Assembly (NCBI GenBank): GCA_003240755.1
Contig: QFNF01000009.1
Location: forward strand, 1 to 64,000
Origin: Sphingomonas hengshuiensis
GTDB lineage: Bacteria > Pseudomonadota > Alphaproteobacteria > Sphingomonadales > Sphingomonadaceae
Direction of reading: 5' to 3'
DNA: 64,000 bases
The translations under genes and the position numbers were made by a program. This document shows positions 34,735 to 44,460 of the stretch, one piece after another (position 1 is the first letter of the stretch; each line of letters starts with the position of its first letter). The notes under the pieces were generated by a model. It ran no database searches. It worked only from the letters and a program-made list of their open reading frames with translations, and was not told where the DNA came from.

Positions 34735-35052
34735 ATGAACCTCCCGTTCGCCCCCATCGAGCTGACCGCCCGCGATTCCGCTCGCGGCATCGCGCGGCGC
34801 TGGCGGGTGGTGGCGTGCCGCGACCTGTTCGGCATGCTGCTGATCGAGACGCAATGGGGCCGGATCGGCAGCGGCGGGCAGAGGCGGGTGCGCGCCTTTG
34901 CCGACGAAGCCGCCGCGCGCGCCTATGTCCGCGCGCTGCTGCGTCGCCGGGCGGGCGCGGTGCGGCGGATCGGCGTGGCCTATGCCCTGATCCCGACAGC
35001 CTCCGCCGCCCCCAAGCAAAACTACCCGCCCCCTAAATCCCTACGCACTTGA
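34735..35052 (+). CDS. Stand-alone WGR-domain protein
   Basis: A 105-residue protein that is almost only a WGR domain: LLIETQWGRIGSGGQRRVRAFADEAAARAYVRALLRRR, with the signature Trp-Gly-Arg near residue 41. WGR domains occur in PARPs and in small bacterial proteins. They bind DNA ends in PARP, but the role of single-domain bacterial copies is not established. The protein is very rich in Arg and Ala. It lies alone between the anti-sigma factor and the TonB receptor on the same strand, with a poly-C tract upstream, so co-transcription is uncertain. Confidence 0.8.
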   Translation: MNLPFAPIELTARDSARGIARRWRVVACRDLFGMLLIETQWGRIGSGGQRRVRAFADEAAARAYVRALLRRRAGAVRRIGVAYALIPTASAAPKQNYPPPKSLRT

Positions 35053-35102
35053 TGGACATACCGGCCTGCGTCATTCTCCCATCAAAGACAGGGAGATTAC
35101 GC

Positions 35103-37613
35103 ATGGCATTGTCGTTGGCGCTGATCCTGGCGCAGGTCGCCGCTCCGACCGCGCCCGAACCGGTCGCGCCCGTGCAGAGCGCCCCTGCCGACCCGCAGAC
35201 GCCCGGGGAACCCCGCACCGACACCGGCCGCCTCGCCCCTGCGCAAAGCGGTGGCGAGATCGTCGTCACCGCGCGGCGCCGCGCCGAAACGGTGCAGCAG
35301 GTGCCGATCGCCATGTCGGTGATCGGCGGCACGACGCTGGCCGATACCGGTGCGTACAATGTCAGCCGCCTGACCCAGCTACAGCCGACGCTGCAATTCT
35401 ATTCGACCAACCCGCGCAATTCCGCCGCCAATATCCGCGGCCTGGGCGCGCCGTTCGGCCTGACCAACGACGGCATCGAACAGGGCGTCGGCATCTATGT
35501 CGACGGGGTCTATTACAGCCGCATCGCATCGGCCACGTTCGACTTCACCGACACCGAACGCATCGAGATCCTGCGCGGGCCGCAAGGGACCCTGTACGGC
35601 AAGAACACGACGGCGGGCGCGATCAACATCGCCACGCGCCGGCCCAGCTTCACCCCCGAAGCGCGCGTCGAACTCACCACCGGCAATTACGACTTCGTCC
35701 AGGCCAAGGCGTCGGCGTCCGGCCCGATCGTCGGCGACACGCTGGCGGCGCGCATCTCCGCCTCGGTCACGTCGCGGCGCGGCACGATCCGCAACACCGC
35801 GCTCGGCGGTTATGCCAATGCGCAGGACAATCAGAGCGTGCGCGGGCAGTTGCTGTGGAAGCCGGCGGCGAACCTCGATGTGACGCTGTACGGCGACTAC
35901 AACCACCAGAACCCCGATTGCTGCGCCCAGATCTATGTGCGCACCGGCACGACGCAGCGCCCGCCCGGCCGCCAATATGCCGCGCTTGCCGCCGCATTCG
36001 GCTATGCCCCGCCCTCGACCGATGCGTTCGACCGGCTGACCGACCTCGACACCCCCTTGCGCGCGCGACAGGAACTGGGCGGCGTGTCGCTGGTCGCCAA
36101 CCTCGATCTGGGGGCGGCGACGCTGACCTCGGTCAGCGCGTGGCGTTTCTGGGACTGGGACCCGTCGAACGACCGCGACTTCATCGGCCTGCCGATCACC
36201 ACCGTGTCGGCCAATCCGTCGCAGCAGCGCCAGTGGAGCCAGGAACTGCGCATCGCGTCGAACGGCCGCCGCGCGGTCGATTACGTCGCCGGGCTGTTCT
36301 ATTTCCACCAGACGATCGATACCCAGGGGTTGCAGGTCCAGGGGCCGGCGGCGTCGCGCTTCCTGCTCAACCCCGGCACCCCGCCCTTCGGCGCCAATGG
36401 CTGCGCCACCCCCACGACCAATGCGTGCAACCCGGCGGTGCTGAACGGGCTGACCGCGCGCAACACCATCGGTTTCTCGAACACCAGCGCGGCGGTGTTC
36501 GGCAAGCTGACATGGCACCTGACCGACGCGCTGTCGATCGCGCCGGGCGTGCGCGTCAATTACGACAAGAAATCGGGGGATTACGTCTCGGTCGTCACCA
36601 CCGGCACCGGCGCCCTGCTCAACTGTGCGGCGGCGTCGCAGGCCGCCAGCAGCGTGACGCGCGACCGGTGCGGCGTGCTGGCCCCGCAAAGCTACCGTCC
36701 CGATTTCGACGACTGGAACGTGTCGGGCGACGTGACCATCGCCTATGACTTCGCGCGCGACGTCCATGGCTATGCCACCTATGCGCGCAGCTACAAATCG
36801 GGGGGCATCAACCTGTCGGGCCTGCCGCTCGATGCGAACAACAACCCGATCCTCGCCGCCGCACAGGTGAAGCCCGAACGGGTCAACCATTATGAACTGG
36901 GCCTCAAGACCCAGTGGCTCGACCGGCGGATCACCGCCAACCTCGCCGCCTTCTGGACCGATATCGGCGATTATCAGGCGACCGTCACCAACGGGCAGCT
37001 CGGCGTGCTGCGCGGCTATCTGGCGAATGCGGAGGCGGTGCGCACGCGCGGCGTCGAGCTCGACACCGCCTTCCGCCCGACCGAGCGGCTGAACCTCTAC
37101 GCCAACGCCGCCTATACCGATGCGAAGTACGTCCGCTTCGTCGATGCCCCCTGCCCGCCCGAATTGTCGGGCGGCAGCGCGGCGGCGGCGGGGCAGAGCC
37201 CCAGCGCGCCGGGCACGCCGGGCGGCATCAGCCCGACCGCGTGCGACGTGTCGGGGCAAAGGCTGCCCGGCATCTCGAAATGGGCGTTCAGCTATGGCGC
37301 CGAATATGCCCTGCCGGCGCGGATCGGCACCACCGACGGCAATGCCTATCTGGGCTATGACGGCAGCTACCGCTCGCGCTTCTCGTCCAACCCGTCGCCC
37401 TCGGCCTATACGTACATCGACGGCTACGGCATCTCGAACTTCCGCCTGGGCTACCGCGCCGATGCCGGGTGGAACGCGTTCCTGTGGCTGCGCAACGCCT
37501 TCGACCGGAACTATTACGAACTGCTCGCCACCCAGTCGGGCAATACCGGCCTGATCGTCGGCCAGCCCGGCGACCCGCGGACCTACGGCGTGACGGTGTC
37601 GGCGTCGTTCTAG
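35103..37613 (+). CDS. TonB-dependent outer-membrane receptor
   Basis: An 836-residue receptor. A short signal-like N terminus (MALSLALILAQVAAP) is followed by the TonB-box/plug start GGEIVVTARRRAETVQQVPIAMSV. The plug runs through NIRGLGAPFG, GVYYSRIASATFDFTDTERIEILRGPQG and TLYGKNTTAGAINIATRRP. A 22-strand barrel follows, ending in the C-terminal aromatic VTVSASF. The plug motifs match the large sphingomonad group of TonB receptors for siderophores or complex organics. Two disulfide-bearing loops (GANGCATPTTNACNP, CPPEL) lie in the barrel. GGGAG precedes the ATG at 35103. The substrate is unknown. Confidence 0.92.
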   Translation: MALSLALILAQVAAPTAPEPVAPVQSAPADPQTPGEPRTDTGRLAPAQSGGEIVVTARRRAETVQQVPIAMSVIGGTTLADTGAYNVSRLTQLQPTLQFYSTNPRNSAANIRGLGAPFGLTNDGIEQGVGIYVDGVYYSRIASATFDFTDTERIEILRGPQGTLYGKNTTAGAINIATRRPSFTPEARVELTTGNYDFVQAKASASGPIVGDTLAARISASVTSRRGTIRNTALGGYANAQDNQSVRGQLLWKPAANLDVTLYGDYNHQNPDCCAQIYVRTGTTQRPPGRQYAALAAAFGYAPPSTDAFDRLTDLDTPLRARQELGGVSLVANLDLGAATLTSVSAWRFWDWDPSNDRDFIGLPITTVSANPSQQRQWSQELRIASNGRRAVDYVAGLFYFHQTIDTQGLQVQGPAASRFLLNPGTPPFGANGCATPTTNACNPAVLNGLTARNTIGFSNTSAAVFGKLTWHLTDALSIAPGVRVNYDKKSGDYVSVVTTGTGALLNCAAASQAASSVTRDRCGVLAPQSYRPDFDDWNVSGDVTIAYDFARDVHGYATYARSYKSGGINLSGLPLDANNNPILAAAQVKPERVNHYELGLKTQWLDRRITANLAAFWTDIGDYQATVTNGQLGVLRGYLANAEAVRTRGVELDTAFRPTERLNLYANAAYTDAKYVRFVDAPCPPELSGGSAAAAGQSPSAPGTPGGISPTACDVSGQRLPGISKWAFSYGAEYALPARIGTTDGNAYLGYDGSYRSRFSSNPSPSAYTYIDGYGISNFRLGYRADAGWNAFLWLRNAFDRNYYELLATQSGNTGLIVGQPGDPRTYGVTVSASF

Positions 37614-37620
37614 ATGCCTG

Positions 37621-37648
37621 CCGTACCCCCGCGCTGGCGGGGGTACGG
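37621..37648. terminator. REP-type palindrome acting as bidirectional terminator
   Basis: CCGTACCCCCGC (37621-37632) and GCGGGGGTACGG (37637-37648) form a perfect 12-bp stem with loop GCTG. It fills the 50-base gap between the convergent receptor and phosphatase genes, so it can serve both as a terminator. It lacks a U-tract. Confidence 0.6.
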
Positions 37649-37663
37649 GGTAGCTGTCTGCGC

Positions 37664-39250
37664 CTATGCCCGGTGGAGCCCCGGCTTGCCGCGCTCGGAC
37701 ACGAAACTGGCATAGGTCGACAGGCGACCGTCCGGCACCGCGACGGTATCTAGGATCTTGAGGTCGCCGCGAAAGCTGTCGCGGCCGACGTCGCACAGCA
37801 CATAGCCGCGCCGGTCGGTCATCGCCATCAGTGCGGAGGTATGCGCCTTCGCCGAACGGGTAAAGGCATCGTCGTCCCCGACGCCGTCGGCGCCCGAGGT
37901 GATCGACGTGGCGAGGAACTCGCTGGAGACGATCGTGCCGCGCTGGTCATGGACCAGGTCGCCGGCATAATGGCGGTGCGCATCGCCGCTGACCGTCATC
38001 ACATTGCCCGGGCAATGATCGGCGATATGCCCCAGCAGGCGGCGCTGGCTGTGCATATAGCCCGACCACTGGTCCATCGACGCGACCGGCACGTCCTGGC
38101 CGGGTTTGGTATAGAGCATGTTCATCAACCGCACCTGTTGCGCGACGAGGTTCCAGCGCGCGCTCGACCGCGCCAGGCCGTCGAACAGCCAGCCTTCCTG
38201 GGCATCGCCCAGCATGGTGCGGTCGGGGGAATAGACGTCCGGCCCCTGCGCCACGTCGCTATCGCCATAGGCCTGGTCGGAACGATATTGGCGGGTGTCG
38301 AGGAAGAAGCCGTGCATCAGGTCGCCGAAGCGCGCGTCGCGATACATGCGCATGCTTCCGGCGACCGGCATCGATCGCCGGCGCAGCGGCATATGCTCGT
38401 AATAGGCCTGCATCGCCATCGCGCGCCGCATCAGGAACAGTTCGGGCGGCGTGCCGTCCTGGTCGCGGTCGCCCGCCCAGTTGTTGTCGACCTCATGGTC
38501 GTCAAAGCTGACGAACCACGGCGCGGCGGCATGCGCGGCCTGCAGGTCGGGATCGGCCTTGTACAGCGCATAGCGCAGCCGGTAATCGGTGATCGACTGG
38601 ATCTCGCCATGGGTATGGCGGCGGATCGGCGTCATCACCCGGCCGCCGACCCGGCGCGGGGCGGGTCCGCGATCGGCGCCTTCATAGATATAGTCGCCAT
38701 AATGAAAGACGAAATCGATCGGCTCGTCGGCGATGCGGCGCCACGCGGTATAGAGGCCTTCCTCATAATGCTGGCAGCCGGCGACGGCGAAGCGCAGCCG
38801 GTCGAGCCGCGCCGCCGCCAGCGGCAAGGTGGCGCTGCGTCCGGCCGGGCTGCGATGGCCGCCGCAGGTGAAGCGATACCAATAGGGGCGCGCCGGATCG
38901 AGGCCGACGACCTCGACATGGACCGAATGCGCCAGTTCGGGATGGGCGATGGCATCGCCATGGCGCACGATCTGGCGGAAATCGGGATCGCGCGCGACTT
39001 CCCATCCGACCCGCACCGGGGCGGCGACCATGCCGCCATCGGGCTGTGCCGGTTCGGGTACGATCCGCGTCCACGCGACGAACCCCCCGGCATCGGGATC
39101 GCCCGAAGCGACGCCGAGCGTGAACGGCGTGTCCGAAAATCCCGGCGCGTCGATCAGGTTGCGCGGCTCCGGCGGCAGCGCCCCCGCGCGCGCCGCCATC
39201 CACAGCATCGGAAAGGCGGCGAGCAGGTGGCGCCGGTCGATCACGGTCAT
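37664..39250 (-). CDS. phoD: PhoD-type alkaline phosphatase/phosphodiesterase
   Basis: A 528-residue metallophosphatase. An N-terminal arginine-pair leader (IDRRHLLAAFPMLWMAARAGAL) suggests Tat export. The Fn3-like N domain (FTLGVASGDPDAGGFVAWTRI) precedes the catalytic domain, which has metal-binding motifs FAVAGCQHYEEG, FVFHYGDYIYEG, WFVSFDDHEVDNNWAGD and MTVSGDAHRHYAGD. It releases phosphate from phosphodiesters or monoesters in the periplasm or outside. AAGGA precedes the ATG at 39250. It lies 20 bases after a TonB receptor gene in the same operon, a pairing that suggests joint use for organic phosphate uptake. Confidence 0.9.
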   Translation of the reverse strand: MTVIDRRHLLAAFPMLWMAARAGALPPEPRNLIDAPGFSDTPFTLGVASGDPDAGGFVAWTRIVPEPAQPDGGMVAAPVRVGWEVARDPDFRQIVRHGDAIAHPELAHSVHVEVVGLDPARPYWYRFTCGGHRSPAGRSATLPLAAARLDRLRFAVAGCQHYEEGLYTAWRRIADEPIDFVFHYGDYIYEGADRGPAPRRVGGRVMTPIRRHTHGEIQSITDYRLRYALYKADPDLQAAHAAAPWFVSFDDHEVDNNWAGDRDQDGTPPELFLMRRAMAMQAYYEHMPLRRRSMPVAGSMRMYRDARFGDLMHGFFLDTRQYRSDQAYGDSDVAQGPDVYSPDRTMLGDAQEGWLFDGLARSSARWNLVAQQVRLMNMLYTKPGQDVPVASMDQWSGYMHSQRRLLGHIADHCPGNVMTVSGDAHRHYAGDLVHDQRGTIVSSEFLATSITSGADGVGDDDAFTRSAKAHTSALMAMTDRRGYVLCDVGRDSFRGDLKILDTVAVPDGRLSTYASFVSERGKPGLHRA

Positions 39251-39270
39251 GGGCCGGTCCTTCGCAAGGG

Positions 39271-41919
39271 TCAGTTGAGGACGATGTGGAAAAAGGCCGA
39301 ACGGCCGTAATTGTCGATCTCGCTGACATATTGCAGCCGGTTGCCGACCAGGAACTTGGGCTGGTCGTCGAACAGGTTGTTGATCTCGTACTTGAAGGTG
39401 ACGTGCGGCAGCACCTTGTGCCACAGGGCGGCATTGACGACGGTCAGCCCGGCGCGGCCGCCATCGTCCTTCGGCGCCGCGCCCAGCGCGGTCAGCGAGC
39501 TGGAGCGATGCGACACGGTGCCGCGGATCGCGCCGGCAATCTCGGGCAGGCGGACGGTCGCGCCCGCGGCGGCCGTCACATCGGGCTGGTACATCAGCCG
39601 GTCGACGGTGCGCGTGCCCGTATCTTCCCCGACCACGCGCATCTGCCCGTCGAGCAGCGTGACGTTGAAGAACGGATCGACCTTGCGGCCCAGAATGTCG
39701 ACGTCGCGCTCGGCGATCTGGAATTCGACCCCGTAGAGCCGCGAACTGTCGGCGTTCATCGGTTGGCGCACGGCAAAGAGCGTGTCGTCGATCTGCTCGA
39801 GCGATCGCAGGACGAAGATGTCGTCCTTGATCCACTTGGCGAAGGCGGCGATGCCGATCACGCCCTGCTTGCCGAAATAATATTCGGCACCGACGTCGAG
39901 ATTGTCGGACCGCCGCGGCCGCAGGCCGGGATTGCCGCGCCGGACCGAACATTCCGGACCGCCCGCTTCCTGGTCGTCCTCGCCGCAGGTCACTGTTTCG
40001 GGCTGGGCGATGTCGCCCGGCGTCGGCCGGCCGAGCGTGCGGCTATAGGCGAAGCGCAGCTTCGTCCCGCCGCCCAGGTCATGGTCCGCCGCGAACGAGG
40101 GCAGGAGATAGGCATAGCCCCCCTGCGCGCGCGTCTGCCCCGGCTGCACCACCCCGTCGCGGATGACCGGCTGAAACGCGGAGAAACCGATATCGTCGTA
40201 GCGCAGCCCCGCGACCAACCGCGTCCGGTCGGTCGCATGATGGACCGAGACATAGGGCGTCCACAGCCGTTCGACATAGCGATAGTCGCTTGCCCGCGCC
40301 TGATATTCGGTCCGGCCGGCGTCCAGCGTCAGTTGCGGCCACAGCGTGTCCTGCGCCCGCCGGTAATCCACCCAGGGAAAGGCGGTGATCGACCCGACCG
40401 GGACATAGCCCGGATCGACCATATAGTCGGTCATCACCCGTCCGAGGCGATAGGTGGTGACGTCGAGGTCGCGCGACAGGTCGAGGCGGCGGAACTCGAC
40501 GCCGGTCGCGACGCCGAAACCGCGGTCGTCCGCCTCGGTGTTCCAGGCGTAATCGACGCGCAGGTCGGCCAGCCCCTGCCGTGCGGAACGCTCGGTGATG
40601 TTCGCGGTGCTCAGCCGGTAGACCGACGCGAAGGGCGCGGCGGGATCGCTCAGCCCGGTGACGCGCGGAATGCCGCCGGTCGCGTCGCTGCCGTCCTCCC
40701 AGTCGAGGAACAGGCGCGGCGGATAGGTCCGCACGCCGACATAGGGCTGGACATTGTCATAGATCGCGCGCGTATAGCCGCCCCGGACGCCGAGGCGCGA
40801 CGTGTCGCCGCGCCAGTCGATCGTCCCGATGCCGCCGAACGTCTTCTTGTCCCACGTGTCGTAGCGATAGCGCGAATAGATGCTGTTGACCTGCGACCGG
40901 CCGCCGGTCGGCGTGCGCCCGATGACCGTGGCGCGCGTGTAGAAATCATTCTTGTTCATCGTCGAGGATTCCCACAGACGATAGCCGAAGCCGAGCAGCG
41001 AGGCGCGGATGCGGTCGTTCGCCTGCCATTCCAGCTTGGCGCTGCTGCCCGCGGTGCGCAGCCGGTTGGTGTAGCTGCCATAGCTGTGGTCGGCGGGCAC
41101 GGCGCGGCCGTCCCACCCTTCCGCTTCCGGTCCGGGAAGCGGGCGGCCGCTCTCGTTGAAATAGTTCTTGGCCGGCTGCCACCATTTGGCCGAATTGCGC
41201 GTCCGGCTCTGGTACCGGGCGGACAGCAGGATGCCGAACTGGCCGTCCGGGCCGAAACGGTCGGCGAAGACGCCCTTGGCGCCGCCGCCCCAATGCTGCG
41301 CGCTGCCGCCGATCGTGTTGCGCCCGTCGGGACCGCGGAACGACTGGTAGCTGCCATAGCCGTCGAGCATCGCGTACCGGCGCTTGAGGTCGAGCGGGCT
41401 GCGCGTCACGATGTTGACGATGCCGCCGATCGCGGCGCCGTCCTGTTCGGCGGTGAAGGTCTTGAAGACTTCGGTACGCTGCGAGACCTCCGACGGGATG
41501 ATCTGCAGGTTGATCATCCGCGACCCTTCCCCATCATTGCCGATCGACGCCAACGTGATGCCGTCGATCGTCGTCTGGTTCAGATCAGGTGAGATGCCGC
41601 GGATCGTCACGAAACGCGGGGCGTCGCCCTCGTCGACGGTGCTGATGCCGGGCAGCAGCCGCAACTGTTCGGCGATGTTGCCGTCGGCCGCGATCGTCTC
41701 GACATCGTCATAGACGATGCTGTCGACCACGACGGGCGCCTGTTCCTTGCGCGTGGCGGCGGCACGTTCGGCGGTGACGATGATGTCGCTTTGCGGGTCG
41801 GACGCGTCCGTTTCGTCGCGCGGGGCCGGGTCGGCCGCGAACGCCGGTCCTGCGACCGACAGCAAAACGGACGCACAGCCCGACAGGCGCGCCCGTCGGG
41901 CACGCGGAAACATCGTCAT
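39271..41919 (-). CDS. TonB-dependent receptor upstream of phoD
   Basis: An 882-residue receptor. It has a signal peptide ending near SVAGPAFA, then the TonB-box region QSDIIVTAERAAATRKEQ. The plug has QLRLLPGISTVDEGDAPRFVTIRGI, GITLASIGNDGEGSRMINLQIIPSE and AIGGIVNIVTRSPLDLK, and the barrel ends in aromatic AFFHIVLN. It matches the large TonB receptor group common in sphingomonads and Caulobacter. It is the first gene of a two-gene operon with the phosphatase, so a phosphate-containing substrate is likely but inferred. A possible Pho box lies about 120 bases upstream. Confidence 0.9.
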   Translation of the reverse strand: MTMFPRARRARLSGCASVLLSVAGPAFAADPAPRDETDASDPQSDIIVTAERAAATRKEQAPVVVDSIVYDDVETIAADGNIAEQLRLLPGISTVDEGDAPRFVTIRGISPDLNQTTIDGITLASIGNDGEGSRMINLQIIPSEVSQRTEVFKTFTAEQDGAAIGGIVNIVTRSPLDLKRRYAMLDGYGSYQSFRGPDGRNTIGGSAQHWGGGAKGVFADRFGPDGQFGILLSARYQSRTRNSAKWWQPAKNYFNESGRPLPGPEAEGWDGRAVPADHSYGSYTNRLRTAGSSAKLEWQANDRIRASLLGFGYRLWESSTMNKNDFYTRATVIGRTPTGGRSQVNSIYSRYRYDTWDKKTFGGIGTIDWRGDTSRLGVRGGYTRAIYDNVQPYVGVRTYPPRLFLDWEDGSDATGGIPRVTGLSDPAAPFASVYRLSTANITERSARQGLADLRVDYAWNTEADDRGFGVATGVEFRRLDLSRDLDVTTYRLGRVMTDYMVDPGYVPVGSITAFPWVDYRRAQDTLWPQLTLDAGRTEYQARASDYRYVERLWTPYVSVHHATDRTRLVAGLRYDDIGFSAFQPVIRDGVVQPGQTRAQGGYAYLLPSFAADHDLGGGTKLRFAYSRTLGRPTPGDIAQPETVTCGEDDQEAGGPECSVRRGNPGLRPRRSDNLDVGAEYYFGKQGVIGIAAFAKWIKDDIFVLRSLEQIDDTLFAVRQPMNADSSRLYGVEFQIAERDVDILGRKVDPFFNVTLLDGQMRVVGEDTGTRTVDRLMYQPDVTAAAGATVRLPEIAGAIRGTVSHRSSSLTALGAAPKDDGGRAGLTVVNAALWHKVLPHVTFKYEINNLFDDQPKFLVGNRLQYVSEIDNYGRSAFFHIVLN

Positions 41920-42268
41920 GATTTCGACTTCCCCATTACATGGCAGACGACCGCCCCCCGGCCATTGCCGGTCGGTACGACCTCGCTGCGACTGCGCCAG
42001 ATTTGGCCGTCGACGTCGACCGGCCTGCTAGGAAACCAAGGTTACAGTCGCGCGGAAAGACGGTTACACTTTTACGAAAGGGCATTTTCGCCGATAGTTA
42101 CGGGATTTGCGGCACACGTGATGATGGCCGGCGCCTCCCGATCAGCGCTGTTCGTGCAGCGCAGGATCGGCGGTACGGCGCTGCCCGGCACAAGGCGCGG
42201 GTCGATGCGCGAGGACGGGCGGGAAAGGCGACATGTCTACCTGTCGACAGGCAGACACTGGAGATCGG
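41920..42268. other. Intergenic region upstream of the receptor-phoD operon
   Basis: There is no supported gene in 349 bases. The stretch carries the candidate Pho box at 42041-42069 and, near 42229-42258, a TGTCGACA-family motif (ACCTGTCGACAGGCA) close to the toxin gene's end. Confidence 0.4.
42041..42069 (-). promoter_or_regulatory. Candidate Pho box
   Basis: On the minus strand GTGTAAC and CTGTAAC are direct repeats starting exactly 22 bases apart, with a weaker TTTCCGC unit midway. The 11-base period matches PhoB sites (7-base repeats, 4-base spacers). It lies about 120 bases before the start of a receptor gene that heads a phosphatase operon. Confidence 0.35.
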
Positions 42269-42565
42269 TCAGCGCAATCCCAATGCCCGGTCGAGGTCGC
42301 GCCCGGGTTCGAGAAAGCGCAGCACGATTATGCGGTCGATGCGAACGGCATAGAGGATGACATAGCGCCGATACGACCGGCGGCGGATTCCCTGCCGTTC
42401 GTACCGGGGAATGAGGGGATAACCATGCGGCAGGCCGGCAAGCGCCTGCGCGGCATGGCGCAGTTCATCGACGAAACTGATGGCACGGCGCGGATTGTCG
42501 TTCGCGATCCATAGCGCGATGCGCCTGAGGTCGGCCTGCGCCTGCGGCGTCAGGACGACCCTCAT
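42269..42565 (-). CDS. parE: ParE/RelE-family toxin
   Basis: A 98-residue type II toxin: VVLTPQAQADLRRIALWIANDNPRRAISFVDEL, HGYPLIPRYERQGIRRRSYRRYVILYAV and IIVLRFLEPGRDLDRAL match the ParE fold (two helices then a four-stranded sheet). ParE toxins poison DNA gyrase, and RelE cuts mRNA. The RRRSYRRYVILYAV-R pattern favours ParE. It overlaps the antitoxin stop by 4 bases (ATGA), in the usual antitoxin-first order. Confidence 0.88.
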   Translation of the reverse strand: MRVVLTPQAQADLRRIALWIANDNPRRAISFVDELRHAAQALAGLPHGYPLIPRYERQGIRRRSYRRYVILYAVRIDRIIVLRFLEPGRDLDRALGLR

Positions 42566-42840
42566 CCGGCTTCCTTGCCGGTCCCTTGCTCCAGCATTGC
42601 GATCAGGTCGTCACACACAGCATCGAGGTCGCGGACCCGCCCGGCATCGGCATCGGCCAGTCCCTGCTCGATCGACTGGTCGAGCGCCTGCAACCACGCG
42701 TCTACATCCGCGTCCTCCGCCTGGTCCCGACGGATCAGGTCGCGCACATAATCGCTCGCGCTGGCATAGCCTCCCGCATCGATCCGGCGCTGCACAAAGG
42801 CCCGCATCGGGTCGGGCAGGGATATGTTCATCGACACCAT
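42562..42840 (-). CDS. parD: ParD-family antitoxin
   Basis: A 92-residue protein whose N terminus MNISLPDPMRAFVQRRIDAGGYASASDYVRDLIRR is the ribbon-helix-helix DNA-binding domain of ParD/CopG antitoxins. The acidic C-terminal tail (residues 45-88) would wrap the toxin. The start at 42840 (MVSMNIS) is set by GGGAGG six bases upstream, which makes the earlier in-frame ATG at 42900 unlikely. It probably represses its own promoter with the toxin as co-repressor, as in other ParDE pairs. Confidence 0.88.
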   Translation of the reverse strand: MVSMNISLPDPMRAFVQRRIDAGGYASASDYVRDLIRRDQAEDADVDAWLQALDQSIEQGLADADAGRVRDLDAVCDDLIAMLEQGTGKEAG

Positions 42841-43046
42841 CGGTCGCCTCCCGGACAGAATGGCAATATATGCCATTATATCCGGGCGAACAATCGACAC
42901 CTTGACGCTTTCCTACACGCCGCCGCCCCGCCACTGTCGTTGCGCCACCCGTCCGCCCCCGCCTGCCCCGCGCCGGAACAGGCCCGGGACCGCACGGTGC
43001 GCAAACCGCGCACGAGTGTGAACTTAGTGAACTTTGGAGCGCCGCC

Positions 43047-44213
43047 TCAGTCCGACCCGAAAATATCGCGCGTAAACAACCGATTGCCGATGTCGCCCAG
43101 TTCGGGCGCGGCGCGGTTGGCGATGACGACGTCGCACGCGGCCTTGAACGCGTCGAGGTCGCGGATCACCCGCGACCCGAAGAAATGGTCCTCGTGGAGC
43201 GAAGGTTCGTACACCACGACCTCGATCCCCTTGGCCTTCACCCGCTTCATGATCCCCTGGATCGACGACTGGCGGAAATTGTCCGACCCCGCCTTCATCG
43301 TCAGGCGATAGACGCCGACCCGCTTCGGGCGGCGCGCGATGATCTGGTCGGCCAGGAAGTCTTTCCGCGTGCGGTTGGCATCGACGATCGCGCGGATCAG
43401 GTTCTGTGGCACCTCGGAATAATTGGCGAGGAGCTGCTTGGTATCCTTGGGCAGGCAATAGCCGCCATAGCCGAAGCTGGGGTTGTTATAGTGCATGCCG
43501 ACCCGCGGATCGAGGCCGACGCCCTCGATGATCTGCCGCGTGTCCATGCCCCCGGCGATGGCATAGCTGTCGAGTTCGTTGAAGAAGGCGACCCGCATCG
43601 CGAGATAGGTGTTGGCGAACAGCTTGATCGCCTCCGCCTCGCGCGTGTCGGTGAACAGCACGGCCACGTCCTGCTTCTCGGCCCCCTGCAGCAGCAGGTC
43701 GGCAAAGATCCGCGCCCGGTCCGACCGTTCGCCCACGATGATCCGCGACGGGTGGAGATTGTCGTACAGCGCCCGGCCCTCGCGCAGGAATTCGGGGCTG
43801 AACACCACCTGCGGCGCGGACAGGCGGGCACGGACATCGTCGACGAAGCCCACGGGAATCGTCGACTTGATGACGACGGTCGCCTGCGGGGCATGGTCGA
43901 GCGCCAGCGCGATGACCGCCTCGACCGAACCGGTGTTGAACTTGTCGGTTTCGACATCGTAATTGGTCGGCGTCGCGACGATGACGTAATCCGCGCCGGT
44001 CAGCGCGGCGGCGGCATCGGTCGTCGCGGTCAGGTCCAGCGTGCGTTCGACGAGGAAGCGTTCCAGCTCGGCATCGATGATCGGCGACTTGCGATCGTTG
44101 ACCAGCGCGACACGCTCTTGCGAAATATCGACGGCGACGACTTCGTTATGCTGCGCCAGCAGCACCGCGTTCGACATGCCGACATAGCCGAGGCCAAAAA
44201 CCGCGATTTTCAT
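43047..44213 (-). CDS. ugd: UDP-glucose 6-dehydrogenase
   Basis: A 388-residue dehydrogenase: [20 protein letters not shown] (NAD binding), [37 protein letters not shown], and [18 protein letters not shown] with the catalytic Cys near residue 253. The length and the [11 protein letters not shown] form match the E. coli Ugd class. It makes UDP-glucuronate for capsule or LPS sugars. It stands alone between the ParDE pair and the MHYT gene, far from the polysaccharide operon, and could supply that or another polymer. Confidence 0.92.
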   Translation of the reverse strand: MKIAVFGLGYVGMSNAVLLAQHNEVVAVDISQERVALVNDRKSPIIDAELERFLVERTLDLTATTDAAAALTGADYVIVATPTNYDVETDKFNTGSVEAVIALALDHAPQATVVIKSTIPVGFVDDVRARLSAPQVVFSPEFLREGRALYDNLHPSRIIVGERSDRARIFADLLLQGAEKQDVAVLFTDTREAEAIKLFANTYLAMRVAFFNELDSYAIAGGMDTRQIIEGVGLDPRVGMHYNNPSFGYGGYCLPKDTKQLLANYSEVPQNLIRAIVDANRTRKDFLADQIIARRPKRVGVYRLTMKAGSDNFRQSSIQGIMKRVKAKGIEVVVYEPSLHEDHFFGSRVIRDLDAFKAACDVVIANRAAPELGDIGNRLFTRDIFGSD

Positions 44214-44460
44214 GGTACGTCCCTCGTCCGCCCGGCCCGCTGCCGCGCAGCATCCCGCCTAGCCGCTGGAACGGGCCCGCAACAAGCCCCCTGCGGGCAA
44301 GCGGGGCAGATGCGTGTTGCGGTGCGGCACGCATGCCGGAAAAATGTTCCGCGACATTCGCGCTGCGTACCCGGACGTACCGGACGATATCATCGTCGCC
44401 GCCCGATAAGGTTTCCTTTGGAAACGCGATGGTACCGGTGGGACGAACGGAGTCCCTTGC

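Noticed and set aside
35379..41592. Very long antisense frames opposite the TonB receptors (805 residues at 35379-37796 minus, 768 at 39286-41592 plus)
   Set aside because: They mirror genuine receptors frame for frame, are rich in Arg/Ala/His as GC-rich shadows are, and contain no domain motif.
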